From contig NZ_JAUCBR010000004.1 in the NCBI RefSeq assembly GCF_034676725.1, forward strand, positions 1,317,501-1,381,500: a stretch of 64,000 nt of DNA, read 5' to 3'. The notes under the pieces were generated by a model, which worked only from the letters and a program-made list of their open reading frames with translations, did no database searches and had not been told where the DNA came from. A program made the translations under genes and the position numbers. Source of the DNA: Denitromonas sp. (GTDB taxonomy: Bacteria; Pseudomonadota; Gammaproteobacteria; Burkholderiales; Rhodocyclaceae). Shown piece by piece: positions 1 through 9,332 of this stretch; the stretch's first letter is position 1, and the number at the start of each line of letters is the position of its first letter.

Positions 1-1
1 C

Positions 2-124
2 ACCCTGTGGCTCGCCGCACCGGCCGACCTGTTCCGCCTGCGCCGGGTGCGCCTGGTGTGGGATTTCCTGAGAACGCTGGCGGCCGAGTCGCCCGCGCTG
101 TTTGGCACGCCGGCGCCGGACTGA
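2..124 (+). CDS. C-terminal end of a LysR-type regulator (partial)
   Basis: Only the last 40 codons are inside the window, ending in TGA at 122-124. The fragment carries LWLAAPADLFRLRRVRLVWD and then a short Ala/Pro-rich tail. This looks like the last strand and helix of the LysR substrate-binding domain, where a hydrophobic strand is followed by an Arg-rich helix. The family call rests on this short piece alone, so it is tentative. The gene runs convergently toward the small minus-strand gene that follows. Confidence 0.45.
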   Translation, partial: TLWLAAPADLFRLRRVRLVWDFLRTLAAESPALFGTPAPD

Positions 125-136
125 GCCGCCGCGCGC

Positions 137-433
137 TCAGCCCATGCCGTGACGGCGCATCCAGGCGCGCACGTCTTCACCCGCGCCCTTGTCCTGCAGG
201 CGCTGCACGTTGAGCAGCATGTTCTCCACCATGGCGTGCGCGGCGATGGCCGTCATCAACTCCAGCCGGGCCTCGACATCGAGCCCGCTGTCGGCCAGCG
301 TGCGGTCGACCTGGCAAAAGTGATTGGCCATCAGGCAGCGCGCTTCATGCTCGTCGATCGACAGCATGCCGAAATCGAGCGGGTCTTCGCGCTCGATGTC
401 TTCCATCAGCGTTTCCACGGTTTCCGGGGTCAT
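137..433 (-). CDS. Conserved small protein of unknown function (98 aa)
   Basis: A 98-residue acidic, helical, soluble-looking protein beginning MTPETVETLMEDIEREDP. It has no signal peptide or membrane segment. The start at 433 is chosen because an AGGAG Shine-Dalgarno lies about seven bases upstream; the frame stays open far upstream but only as a shadow of the next gene. I do not recognise the family and assign no function. It lies 68 bases downstream of the EamA transporter gene on the same strand and may be co-transcribed with it. Confidence 0.6.
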   Translation of the reverse strand: MTPETVETLMEDIEREDPLDFGMLSIDEHEARCLMANHFCQVDRTLADSGLDVEARLELMTAIAAHAMVENMLLNVQRLQDKGAGEDVRAWMRRHGMG

Positions 434-501
434 GGCCTTGCTCCTGGCGGTGGGCACATGGGTATGACGCCCGCGGCGCGAAAAAGCTCCCCGGCGCGCC
501 C

Positions 502-1419
502 TCAGCGCTTGCCGCGCGCCATCACCAGCACGCCGCCGATCACCATCGCGCCACCGGCCAGTTGCGCCAGGCCCACGGCCTCGTCGAGCAGCACCGCGCC
601 CAGGCCCAGCGTCACCACCGGCCCAAGACTGCCGGTGAGCGCCACCGGGCCGGCGCCGATGCGCCGGATAGCCTCGCTCACGCACCAGATCGGCAGCACC
701 GTAGAGAACGCCGCCATGGCCAGCGTCAGCCCATAGACCTGCCAGGGCTGCTCCAGTGCGCCGAGCGGGCGCAACAGCAGGAACTGGCCGATGCTCAGCG
801 CGCAGGCCACGGTCGACGCCCAGGCCGTTACCCGGGCCGAACCCAGTCGCCCCACCACCTGCCCGTTGCCCATCAGGTACAGCGCATAGGCCACCGCGCT
901 GCCGAACACCAGCGCGCTGCCGGTCACCACCTCGGCGGTATCGCCGCTCAATTGCAGATCGTGGGCCACGGCAAAGGCCACGCCGAGATAGCACATCACC
1001 AGCGCCACCACGGCGCGCCGGGTCAGCGGCTTGCCCAGAAACAGCGCCGAGAGGATCACCACGATGCTCGGGTAGGCGAACAGGATCAGCCGCTCCAGCC
1101 CCGCGGTGATGTAGCCGAGGCCGAGAAAATCCAGGTAGCTGGCCAGGTAGTAGCCCGACAGCCCGAGCAGGAACAACGCCCGCCAGTCGCGCCAGCCGAG
1201 TGGCGCCATCGCGCGCCGGCTGCCCTGCCAGCCCATGAACAGGAAGAACGGCAGGCTGAACAGCATGCGCAGCGCGAGCAGGGTTTCGGCATCGACCCCA
1301 TGCCGGTAGGCGAGCTTGACGAGAATGGCCTTGAACGAGAAGCCCACCGCCGCCAGCACGCCGAGCGCCAGGCCGGCCAGGGGCAGGCGTTCGGATGGCA
1401 CGGGGGAGGCAGGCGACAT
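502..1419 (-). CDS. EamA/DMT-family transporter
   Basis: A 305-residue membrane protein with about ten hydrophobic helices in two tandem EamA repeats (roughly residues 10-145 and 160-300), the normal size and architecture of drug/metabolite-superfamily exporters. The second repeat has the usual GSLGPVVTLGLGAVLLDEAV pattern, where an acidic residue follows the helix. The substrate cannot be told from sequence. It is divergent from the LysR gene at 1524 with a spacer of about 100 bases, the classical arrangement of a LysR regulator and its target, so regulation by that protein is likely. Confidence 0.85.
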   Translation of the reverse strand: MSPASPVPSERLPLAGLALGVLAAVGFSFKAILVKLAYRHGVDAETLLALRMLFSLPFFLFMGWQGSRRAMAPLGWRDWRALFLLGLSGYYLASYLDFLGLGYITAGLERLILFAYPSIVVILSALFLGKPLTRRAVVALVMCYLGVAFAVAHDLQLSGDTAEVVTGSALVFGSAVAYALYLMGNGQVVGRLGSARVTAWASTVACALSIGQFLLLRPLGALEQPWQVYGLTLAMAAFSTVLPIWCVSEAIRRIGAGPVALTGSLGPVVTLGLGAVLLDEAVGLAQLAGGAMVIGGVLVMARGKR

Positions 1420-1523
1420 GGCGGCAGACGTCCGGCTGGGGAAACAGGCCCGATTTAGCCATCATCGTGCCGCGGCAACAATTGCTAAGATAGCAAGCCA
1501 GCGTTCGCCAATGACGAAACCTG

Positions 1524-2441
1524 ATGCGCTATGACCTGATCGACCTGAAACTCTTCGTGGCGGTGGCCGAGGCCGGCAGCCTGTCGCGCGGTGCCCGCCA
1601 GTGCCATCTGGCCACCTCGTCGGCCAGCCACCGCATTGCCCGGCTCGAGGCCTCGGTGGGTACCGCGTTGCTCGAACGCAAGCCGCACGGCATGGCCCTC
1701 ACCGCGGCCGGCGAAGTGATGCGCGAGGGTGCCCGGCAGGCCATTGCCCGGCTCGAGCAGATGCATGCCGACCTGCTCCCCTACGCCAGCGGGGTGCGCG
1801 CCCAGGTTTCGATCCGGGCGAACACCACGGCCACCAACATCTTCCTGCCGGACGATATGGCGGACTACCTGCGCCAGCACCCGCAGGTCCGGGTCACGCT
1901 CAAGGAGGCGGCCAGCCCGGACATCGTGCGCGCGGTGGCCTCGGGCGAGGCACAGATCGGGGTCATCGGCGGCGAGGTGAGCACTGGCGCGCTGCATGTG
2001 CAGCCCTACCGGCAGGATCGCCTGGTCCTGGTCGTGCCGCCCGGCGACGCGCTGGCCCGCCGGGCACGCATCCGCTTCGCGGAGGTGGTCGATGCCCCCT
2101 TTGTGACCTTGCATACCGGCACCGGCGTGCACACCTTCATCATGGGCAAGGCCGCCGAGTTGGGACGCCCGCTCGATGTGCGCATCCAGGTCCACAGCTT
2201 CGATACCGTGCTGGGCATGGTCGCCGCCGGCGTCGGCTACGGGCTGGTGCTGCAATCGGCGCTGACCCGTCTGGCGCGCCCCCAGCAGGTGGTCTCGCTC
2301 GCCCTCGCCGATGACTGGGCGCCGCGCGCGCTGCGCCTGTGCGTGCGCGACCCGGCGCGGCTGTCGCAGCACGGGCGGGCGCTGTTCGACCTCCTCGCCA
2401 GCCGAGCCACGGCGGACGCCGGTCAGTCCACGTCGCGGTAG
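1524..2441 (+). CDS. LysR-family transcriptional regulator
   Basis: A 305-residue protein with an N-terminal winged helix-turn-helix (about residues 5-65, LKLFVAVAEAGSLSRGARQC, then SSASHRIARLE) and a type 2 periplasmic-binding-like effector domain from about residue 90. It contains the usual sequence LGMVAAGVGYGLVLQ near residue 235. The gene is divergent from the EamA exporter, which it probably controls. Its last 19 bases overlap the end of the convergent cupin gene. Confidence 0.88.
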   Translation: MRYDLIDLKLFVAVAEAGSLSRGARQCHLATSSASHRIARLEASVGTALLERKPHGMALTAAGEVMREGARQAIARLEQMHADLLPYASGVRAQVSIRANTTATNIFLPDDMADYLRQHPQVRVTLKEAASPDIVRAVASGEAQIGVIGGEVSTGALHVQPYRQDRLVLVVPPGDALARRARIRFAEVVDAPFVTLHTGTGVHTFIMGKAAELGRPLDVRIQVHSFDTVLGMVAAGVGYGLVLQSALTRLARPQQVVSLALADDWAPRALRLCVRDPARLSQHGRALFDLLASRATADAGQSTSR

Positions 2442-2761
2442 GCCTCGGGGACGAAGCGCGGCGTACACACCGCGAGAAAGATCAGATCGGCAGCGCCGAC
2501 ATTGCTGATGCGCTGCCGCTGACCGGGCGCGATGACTACCGTGTCGCCGGCTCGCACCGGCCACGGCGGCGCATCACCGACCCACACCTCGCCCTCGCCC
2601 GAGATGATCAGGTAGCGCTCGGTGATGCCGGACAGCACATGCCAGCGCGTGGTGACGCCGACCGGCACCCGCGCCCGCGCCACCGACACACCGGGGTCGT
2701 CGGCGCGGTTGTGCAGTTCGGTGATGAAACAGCCTTCTTCGAAGTAATACTCGTCCGCCAT
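2423..2761 (-). CDS. Small single-domain cupin protein
   Basis: A protein of about 112 residues with a cupin beta-barrel pattern: TRWHVLSGITERYLIISGEG (cupin motif 1) and a later PVRAGDTVVIAPGQRQRISN (motif 2). Metal-binding His residues are partly conserved (WH in motif 1). It starts at MADEYYFEEG; a start seven codons earlier (2782) is also open. These stand-alone cupins can be isomerases, dioxygenases or sensors, and nothing here decides which. Its 3' end overlaps the convergent LysR gene by 19 bases. Confidence 0.75.
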   Translation of the reverse strand: MADEYYFEEGCFITELHNRADDPGVSVARARVPVGVTTRWHVLSGITERYLIISGEGEVWVGDAPPWPVRAGDTVVIAPGQRQRISNVGAADLIFLAVCTPRFVPEAYRDVD

Positions 2762-2807
2762 GGGCGCATCCCGCCAGAACATTGCCGCAAAGATACGCCC
2801 ACCGGCC

Positions 2808-3377
2808 TCACAGCGGACGCTCGACGCTCAAGGCACCGCGAATCTGGCCTTTCGAATAGCCGGTGGCGCGGTCCTGCGGGTAAGTCCTGGCCAGCTCCGC
2901 CTTGAGTTCGGGCGCGATGTCGGCGGGGTCGCCATGACAGCTCAGGCATACATCGCCCACCGGGATGGCGCGCATGTAGCGGAACATGCGCTTGCCGTCG
3001 GCCTGCGTCACCACCTCGCCCACTTCCAGCGCCGTGGCCGGCTCACCGGCGGCGGCACGCAGGTCGAAGGACGTCAGCTGCGCCGTCTCCCATGCGTCGG
3101 GGGTGCCGCGCTCGGGGTTGCGCGTTTTGAGGCTGACCCGGCGCATGATCCAGCCGAGTTCCTCCGCCCGCGCCTTGAGCAGCGCCGGCGCCTTCTCCTT
3201 GCACACCGGAATGGCACCGGCGACGCCCTTCTCGGCAACGGTGTCCTGCATCATCTTGACCACCTTGGGCAGCACCGGCAGGGTCTTTTCGCGGGTGTCG
3301 AGTTTGAGGGCGTCGATATCCTGGGCCGTGGCCGACCCGGCGAGCAGCACGGCGGACAGCAGAAAGGGGGCGCGCAT
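2808..3377 (-). CDS. Periplasmic DUF3365 (Tll0287-like) haem-binding protein
   Basis: About 189 residues. A clear signal peptide (MRAPFLLSAVLLAGSATA, cleavage before QD) sends it to the periplasm. The DUF3365 domain follows, with EKTLPVLPKVVKMMQDTV near its start and a single c-type haem site CLSCHGDP near residue 145. DUF3365 domains are found alone and as sensor modules in signalling proteins, so redox or gas sensing is plausible but unproven. The start at 3377 has GGAG seven bases upstream; a start six codons earlier is less likely because it would lengthen the signal peptide. Confidence 0.8.
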   Translation of the reverse strand: MRAPFLLSAVLLAGSATAQDIDALKLDTREKTLPVLPKVVKMMQDTVAEKGVAGAIPVCKEKAPALLKARAEELGWIMRRVSLKTRNPERGTPDAWETAQLTSFDLRAAAGEPATALEVGEVVTQADGKRMFRYMRAIPVGDVCLSCHGDPADIAPELKAELARTYPQDRATGYSKGQIRGALSVERPL

Positions 3378-3510
3378 GGCATTCTCCATTAGCAAAAACT
3401 AATATTATAGACGCAAGATCGCCACCGCGCACGCCAGCGGCTTGCGAACGAACGTGCGGCGCGCCTGAAGTGCGCTTACACTGCTCACGAATTCGCTCAC
3501 GCCCGCCGCC

Positions 3511-5425
3511 ATGCCGCCAACCACCACCTCACTCGTCGCCGAATGCAGGCGCCACCTGCTGCACAAGCTCGACACGGTCTTTCGCGACCTCGGCTTCCGT
3601 GACGACGCGTGGCTGGCGCGTGCCCGGGAGGCGGCCGGACAACGCTACGACGAGCTCACCGGCGTGCGCGACCGGCGCGGCTTCGATGCGGTGCGCAGCC
3701 TGACCGCCTCGCGCATCAGCCTGATCGACGAGGCGGACCTGAGCTACACCATCGACCTGTCGGACCTCGCACGCCGCCTGCGCGAAGCCTGCGGGCCACA
3801 GCTGCTGCGGGTTCACCAGCGGCTGGTCACCGTGCTCGAGCAATCGGACCTCGAACCCGAGATGTCACCGCTGGCACCCGAGACCGCCTGCGAGGCGCTG
3901 CGGGCGCTGGCCGAAGCCGCCGATCTGCGCGCAGACACACGCGAGCAGCTGCTCGCCCGGGCCGAAGCGCCGCTGCGTCAGGCCCTGAACGGCCTGTACA
4001 CCGAGCTCGACGCATTGCTCGCCGCGGCCGGGGTCACCTCCCCCACCGGCCGCCAGAAAACGCCATCGGCGCAAACGCGTAGCGCCAGCGCCGCCGGCAG
4101 CGGCCTCGGTGCGCTGCGCCACCATCTCGCCGATCAGTCCGGGGCGCCGGCAGCAGCGACCCCGGGGGTCGATCCCGGCCGGCTTGGCGAGGCTCTCGAA
4201 CGTCTCGAAGCCCGGCTCGCCAGCACGGCGCCGGGTGATGCCGCCGCGCTGCGCCTCGGACTGCGCGAAATCGCCGGCCTGCTCACGCCCGACCGCGCCG
4301 TGGCAATCGACATCATCGATGCGCTGTTCGAGGTGATTGCCGACGACCGCGCGCTGCCGGCCAGCCTGCGTCAGCCTCTTGCCGCCCTGCACACGCCGGC
4401 CCTGCGCCGCGCGCTGCGCGAGCCCGATCTGGTCGACGACGCCAGCCGCCCCTTGCTCAGACTGCTCGAGTTCGACCCTCCGCCTGGGCTATGCCCTGCC
4501 CGCCAGCCGCCATGACACCGTGCTGCCCCGGCTTGGCGGCGCCCTCGAAGAACTGGCCGGCGCAGCCAACCTGGATGCGGCTCACTGCGGCCGGGCACAG
4601 GCGACGGCCGACCTGTTGCTCGCCGAACTGACCAACCTGTTCGCCGAACAACTGGCCGCCCCGGCCGTGGCGGCCGCACGCGCCGAGCGCAAGGAAATTG
4701 CCTTGCAGAGCGCATCGAACGCGATCAACGCGATGGTGCTGCCCGACACCCATCCGGTGCTGGTCACGCTGCTCGAACGCTACTGGGTGCAAGCGCTGGC
4801 CCAGGCCGCCCAGCACCGCGAGCGCGACGACCGGCTGTGGCGCGAGCGGCTCGACACCGCCCGCCGCCTGGTCCACAGCGCCCCTGGCCAGACCGATGCG
4901 GCGGAGCGGGCCGCGCTGCTCAAGTCCCTGCCGGCGCTGGTCGGCGAGTTGCGCAGCGGCCTCACCCAGCTTGGCCTCGACGAAGACACCATCACACGGG
5001 CCCTGGCCCCGTGCATGGAACTGCACTCGGCGGTCATGCGCGGCGCCAGCCTGCCGCCGCTGCGGCACACGCCCGTCCAGCGCCCGGCCACGCTGCGCAC
5101 CACGCCCGAAGGCCTGATGCTGCTCCAGCACCACGGCCACATCTCGCGCACGCCCGACCTGCCGGCCGCGTGGTCGGCCTGCGCCGAGGGCGAGCGCGTG
5201 GCGCTGACCCTGCCCGACGGCAGCGTCTTCGATGGCGTGCTCGCCGGCCGCACCCCGCGCGGCCAGATGCGCCTGCTGCTGGCCCCGGCCGACGGCCGGG
5301 TGCTGGCCGTCAGCCTGCGCGCCCTGGCCACCCTGGCCGCCGCCAACCGCCTGTCGCTCGGCCGGCCCAGCCTGTCCCTGCGCGCCGCCGAGCGCCTGCG
5401 CGCTGGCCAGACCGGTACCGCCTGA
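3511..5425 (+). CDS. DUF1631 family protein (frameshifted in this sequence)
   Basis: Two frames together make a 637-residue DUF1631-type protein. The N-terminal part (from MPPTTTSLVAECRRHLL) includes the family-like stretch RISLIDEADLSYTIDLSDLA near residue 70. The frame breaks at 4470-4477, where GAGTTCGACC is read; deleting one T gives GAGTCGACC and joins the upstream reading LLE to STLRLGYALPAS downstream. The total length minus one base is divisible by three. DUF1631 has no established biochemical function. The C-terminal 90 residues form a separate small beta-rich region that could be PilZ-like, but I see no RxxxR motif. I treat the break as a probable consensus error (see findings). Confidence 0.65.
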
Positions 5426-5637
5426 CGTTGCGGGAGCATCGACGCGAAGCCACCGTATCCGGTACCGGCCAAATGGCGTGATCGGCCCATGGCCGGCCAA
5501 GGCCCGCCGGGCCGCCGGCGGGATTCATCGTTTGATGTGCCGCGGCGCGCGGATTTTGCGGCGCGCTGGGCGTCGCGATAGCGCGGTCACGCGGCGCGTC
5601 GGTGAGCGCGCCACCGGGCGGGTGGCGCGCGCTGGCG

Positions 5638-7164
5638 CTAGCGGCGCCGGGTGCTGCCGCCGAGGATGGAGCCGAGCACGCCGCGGATGATGGCGCGCCC
5701 GACCTGGGTGCCGATGCTGCGCGCGGCGCTCTTGGCGGCAGATTCGATGACGCTGTCCGAACGACTCGATTTTCCGCCGCCAAACATGCCGCCGAGCATG
5801 CCGCCCAGGCCGCCGAGCAGGCCACCGCCGTCGTCGGCGGCGGGGGCATTGGCGGGGGCGGGCGCGTCGGCTTCGGCCTTGTCCTGGCCGAAGCCGGCCT
5901 GGATCATTTCGTAGGCCGATTCGCGGTCGAGCACCTTTTCATAATGGCCATAGAGCAGGGAGCCACGGATGGCCTGCCCGCGCTCGGCATCGGTCATCGG
6001 GCCAAGGCGCGAGCCCGGCGCGATGACGAAGCTGCGCTCGGTGATCTGTGGCCGGCCCTTTTCGTCGAGGAAGGAGATCAGCGCCTCACCCACGCCCAGC
6101 TCGGTGATCGCCTCGGCGGCATCGAAGGCGGGGTTGGCGCGCATGGTGTCCGCCGCCGTCTTGACCGCTTTCTGGTCACGCGGCGTAAAGGCGCGCAGCG
6201 CGTGCTGGACGCGGTTGCCGAGCTGGCCGAGGACAGAGTCGGGCACGTCGAGCGGGTTCTGGGTGACGAAGTAGACGCCGACGCCCTTGGAGCGGATCAG
6301 GCGCACCACCTGCTCGACCTTTTCGAGCAGCGCCTTGGGCGCGTCGTTGAACAGCAGGTGAGCTTCGTCGAAGAAGAACACCAGCTTCGGCTTGTCGGGG
6401 TCGCCCACCTCGGGCAGTTGCTCGAACAGCTCGGCGAGCAGCCACAGCAGGAAGGTGGAGTAGAGCTTGGGGTTGTTGTAGAGCTTGTCGGCGGCCAGCA
6501 CGTTGATCACGCCACGGCCGTTGGCGCCGGTCTGCATCAGATCATGGATGTCGAGCATGGGCTCGCCGAAGAACACGTCGCCGCCCTGCTCCTCAATCAT
6601 CAGCAAGCCACGCTGGATGGCGCCGATCGAGGCGGTGGAGACATTGCCGTACTGCGTCTTGATGGTCTTGGCGTTGTCGCCGACGAACTGCACCATGGCG
6701 CGCAGGTCTTTGAGGTCGAGCAGCAGCAGGCCGTTGTCGTCGGCCACCTTGAAGACGATCTGCAGCACGCCGGTCTGGGTGTCGTTGAGGCCCAGCAGGC
6801 GCGCGAGCAGCAGCGGGCCCATGTCGGACACCGTGGCGCGCACCGGGTGGCCGGATTCGCCGAACACATCCCAGAACACGGCAGCGTTCTGCACCGGCTC
6901 GAAGGTCTCGATACCGATGGCGTTGAGCCGCTTCATCAGCTTTTCAGAGGCGGCCCCTGCCACGCCGATGCCCGACAGGTCACCTTTGACGTCGGCCAGA
7001 AACACCGGCACGCCAATACTGGCGAAGGACTCGGCCAGGCGCTGCAGGGTGACCGTCTTGCCGGTGCCGGTGGCGCCGGTGATCAGGCCGTGGCGGTTGG
7101 CCAGGCGCGGCAGGAGGGAAATGTCGCGGCCGTCGGCCTTGGCGATAACGAGCGGTTCGGTCAT
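5638..7164 (-). CDS. DUF853 / HerA-like ATPase (YjgR family)
   Basis: A 508-residue P-loop ATPase of the HerA/FtsK-like helicase group, DUF853 branch (E. coli YjgR). Walker A is GATGTGKTVTL near residue 30, and the Walker B region is KLVFFFDEAHLLF. The C-terminal tail is Gly-rich (GGGLLGGLGGMLGG) and then basic, as in relatives. The role is unknown; the fold suggests DNA translocation or nucleoprotein remodelling. The start at MTEPLVIAKADG is chosen by family length; the frame is open 19 codons further upstream. It is convergent with the DUF1631 gene across about 210 bases of GC-rich spacer in which I see no feature. Confidence 0.88.
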   Translation of the reverse strand: MTEPLVIAKADGRDISLLPRLANRHGLITGATGTGKTVTLQRLAESFASIGVPVFLADVKGDLSGIGVAGAASEKLMKRLNAIGIETFEPVQNAAVFWDVFGESGHPVRATVSDMGPLLLARLLGLNDTQTGVLQIVFKVADDNGLLLLDLKDLRAMVQFVGDNAKTIKTQYGNVSTASIGAIQRGLLMIEEQGGDVFFGEPMLDIHDLMQTGANGRGVINVLAADKLYNNPKLYSTFLLWLLAELFEQLPEVGDPDKPKLVFFFDEAHLLFNDAPKALLEKVEQVVRLIRSKGVGVYFVTQNPLDVPDSVLGQLGNRVQHALRAFTPRDQKAVKTAADTMRANPAFDAAEAITELGVGEALISFLDEKGRPQITERSFVIAPGSRLGPMTDAERGQAIRGSLLYGHYEKVLDRESAYEMIQAGFGQDKAEADAPAPANAPAADDGGGLLGGLGGMLGGMFGGGKSSRSDSVIESAAKSAARSIGTQVGRAIIRGVLGSILGGSTRRR

Positions 7165-7266
7165 GGGCGGTGTCCGGGCAGGGGAATCGTCATAGTCTAG
7201 CCCAGGGCGCCGCGCCACCACAGCCCCGGCGGCCGCGTGACACAGCGCGTGACACCCGCCCGCCGA

Positions 7267-7866
7267 TCAGCGGCTGCAGGCCGTCTGGCAGCTGTTGTAG
7301 GCGGCCATGCAACTGTCGCTGCGGCCGCAGTGGAAGAGGCGGTCGCCGCAGCGATGCACGCATCGGTTCCAGGCCGGGTCGCTCGGCGCCGCCGCGCGCC
7401 GGGTCGGGCAGTGGGTGAGATCAAAGCCGCGGGCCGGGCCGGGCACCCGCGCCCACTGCGCCGGCGAGAACACCAGCGACGACTGCAGGGCAAGGACATC
7501 GCCCGGTGCCGCCAGCATGCCCGAACGCTGCAAGCTGGCCAGCCCCTCGCAATCGGCGCGCTGCGCCGTGTCGACCGCGGGCACATCGCGGGCGATGCCG
7601 AGGCTGTGTCGGGCGCACTCATGGGCATACAGGAAGGCGCGGACCGCGTCGGTGACGTCCGGCAGGGCGCGCGGGTTGTAGACGATCTCCGGCCCGCTGC
7701 GGTGCATCTGGGTGGTGACCAGATAGGGCGATTCGACGTCGAGGCGGCTGGGCACCGCGCGGCCGGATACGTCGGTGCAGCCACGGAAGGTCAGATCCTG
7801 CGCGGCCACCGGGCCGCCGAGCACCATCAGCCATGCGGCTGCGAGAAAAGAGAACAGAGATTTCAT
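7267..7866 (-). CDS. Secreted cysteine-rich protein of unknown function
   Basis: A 199-residue protein with a signal peptide (MKSLFSFLAAAWLMVLGGPVAAQD), so probably periplasmic. It has a central AHECARHSLG and a C-terminal Cys-rich tail of about 40 residues with at least seven cysteines. The H-E-C-A-R-H string recalls metallopeptidase zinc sites but has three, not two, residues between Glu and the second His, so it does not match HExxH and activity is doubtful. No family is recognised. The yebC promoter region lies divergently upstream. Confidence 0.6.
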   Translation of the reverse strand: MKSLFSFLAAAWLMVLGGPVAAQDLTFRGCTDVSGRAVPSRLDVESPYLVTTQMHRSGPEIVYNPRALPDVTDAVRAFLYAHECARHSLGIARDVPAVDTAQRADCEGLASLQRSGMLAAPGDVLALQSSLVFSPAQWARVPGPARGFDLTHCPTRRAAAPSDPAWNRCVHRCGDRLFHCGRSDSCMAAYNSCQTACSR

Positions 7867-7964
7867 GCGGCCACTCCCGATCCGGTTGTCATGTGTCTGC
7901 CTGCAATCTAGCAGAGTCGCCGGCGCTTGTGCGGGTGGGGGTCGGCCTTCGTCGGGCGGGTGGG

Positions 7965-7970
7965 TATAAT
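7965..7970 (+). promoter_or_regulatory. Putative -10 element upstream of yebC
   Basis: A perfect TATAAT sits 43 bases before the yebC start codon in otherwise GC-rich sequence. No convincing -35 hexamer lies 16-18 bases upstream, so the promoter may depend on an activator or an extended -10. Assignment rests on the hexamer and its position only. Confidence 0.4.
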
Positions 7971-8012
7971 GGGCGTTTTTCGAACAGCTAGTCTGCAGGA
8001 GTCGAGGGCGCT

Positions 8013-8741
8013 ATGGCGGGTCATTCCAAATGGGCCAATATCCAGCACCGCAAAGGCCGTCAGGATGCCAAGCGGGGCAAGGTCTTCACCAAACTGATCA
8101 AGGAAGTCACCGTGGCCGCCAAGATGGGCGGCGGCGATCCGGCATCGAATCCGCGCCTGCGCCTGGCCATCGACAAGGCCCGCGCCGAGTCGATGCCCAA
8201 GGACAACATCGAGAACGCGATCAAGCGCGGCACCGGTCAGCTCGAAGGCGTTAACTATGAAGAGGCACGCTACGAGGGCTACGGCATCGGCGGCGCGGCG
8301 GTGATCGTCGACTGCCTGACCGACAACAAGGTGCGCACCGTGGCCGACGTGCGCCATGCCTTCAGCAAATATGGCGGCAACCTCGGCACCGACGGCTGCG
8401 TGGCCTTCCAGTTCGATCACTGCGGCCAGTTGATGTTCGCACCGGGTACCGACGAGGATGCGCTCATGGAGGCCGCACTCGAGGCCGGCGCCGAGGATGT
8501 GATCGCCAACGATGACGGCTCCATTGAAGTGATCACCGGGCCGGCCGAGTTCAGCGCGGTCAAGGACGCCCTCGAAGCGGCCGGCTTCAAGGCCGAGTTC
8601 GGCGAGGTCACCATGAAGCCGCAGAACGAAACCGAGCTGTCGGACGACGATGCAGCGAAGATGCAGCGCCTGCTCGACGCCCTCGACAGCCTGGACGATG
8701 TCCAGGAGGTCTACACCAGCGCCGTATTCGGCGACGACTGA
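8013..8741 (+). CDS. yebC: YebC/PmpR-family (TACO1) protein
   Basis: A 242-residue protein of the YebC/PmpR family, starting with the signature MAGHSKWANIQHRKGRQDAK. The three-domain TACO1 fold is full length (usual size 235-250). Some members were described as DNA-binding regulators; more recent work on the family points to translation of difficult peptide stretches, so the old label transcriptional regulator is not secure. In many betaproteobacteria it precedes ruvC, but here the next gene is livK. A GAGGGCG ribosome-binding site precedes the ATG and a strong terminator follows. Confidence 0.95.
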   Translation: MAGHSKWANIQHRKGRQDAKRGKVFTKLIKEVTVAAKMGGGDPASNPRLRLAIDKARAESMPKDNIENAIKRGTGQLEGVNYEEARYEGYGIGGAAVIVDCLTDNKVRTVADVRHAFSKYGGNLGTDGCVAFQFDHCGQLMFAPGTDEDALMEAALEAGAEDVIANDDGSIEVITGPAEFSAVKDALEAAGFKAEFGEVTMKPQNETELSDDDAAKMQRLLDALDSLDDVQEVYTSAVFGDD

Positions 8742-8761
8742 GGCGCTCCCGGCGCCCCGTT

Positions 8762-8791
8762 AAAAAACCGCCACCTCGCTGGCGGTTTTTT
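8762..8791 (+). terminator. Rho-independent terminator after yebC
   Basis: A perfect hairpin with arms AAAAAACCGCCA and TGGCGGTTTTTT around a six-base loop. It ends in a T-run on both strands, so it can stop transcription from either side. A second perfect 9-base inverted repeat (ATTGTCCGC and GCGGACAAT, 8792-8816) follows directly without its own T-run. Confidence 0.9.
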
Positions 8792-9332
8792 ATTGTCCGC
8801 GCACCCGGCGGACAATTCCGGACGCGCCGCACCGGCCCTCAATACCCGAAAAACACCGGCCCCGCTGCTCACAGCGGACGCCCGCGACATGACGCACTAG
8901 GGAAATCCCTTACTCGCCCTTTATTGTGCACTGCATTCACTATATGTTGTCCTCAGTGCTTTGTGATGTTTCTAGCCATACGGCCGTTTGCCAGCGTTTT
9001 TTGTCGGAAATGCGCTGACAAGCAAAGGACGATTCTTTCGCTGTATTGCATTGCGACATGGCAGAAGCCCCGGACGCACCCGGTTTTCCGGCAAAAATTT
9101 TTCTTTCCTCACGGGTTTTTTTGCAGAATAAGCACACCTTTGCCTTTGCGCCTTTCGTACCATTCGCCCACCCTTTGCAAGGGCGGATGGGGACAAAGAA
9201 CAAAGACCGAGCAAACGCACACGCTTCGGCGTGGCGCGGGCAACAACATGCCGCACCCCGGCCGGTCCACATCGGACCGGAAGGAATCGGAACCACCCAA
9301 ACTCACCAAGAGTCAGCTGGAGGAATCGAGAC
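8792..9332 (+). promoter_or_regulatory. Long livK leader and promoter region
   Basis: About 540 bases without a gene ahead of livK. The middle (about 8900-9180) is much more AT-rich than the surroundings, typical of promoter DNA, but I find no pair of hexamers I would defend. An inverted repeat CCGGTCC-ACATC-GGACCGG lies at 9262-9280, 52 bases before the ATG, where it would sit in the leader RNA. No leader peptide is supported. The length and composition suggest complex control of the transporter. Confidence 0.45.

Noticed and set aside
9231..9332. Upstream start for livK adding 34 residues
   Set aside because: It would precede the signal peptide, and the GGAGGA ribosome-binding site is positioned for the ATG at 9333.
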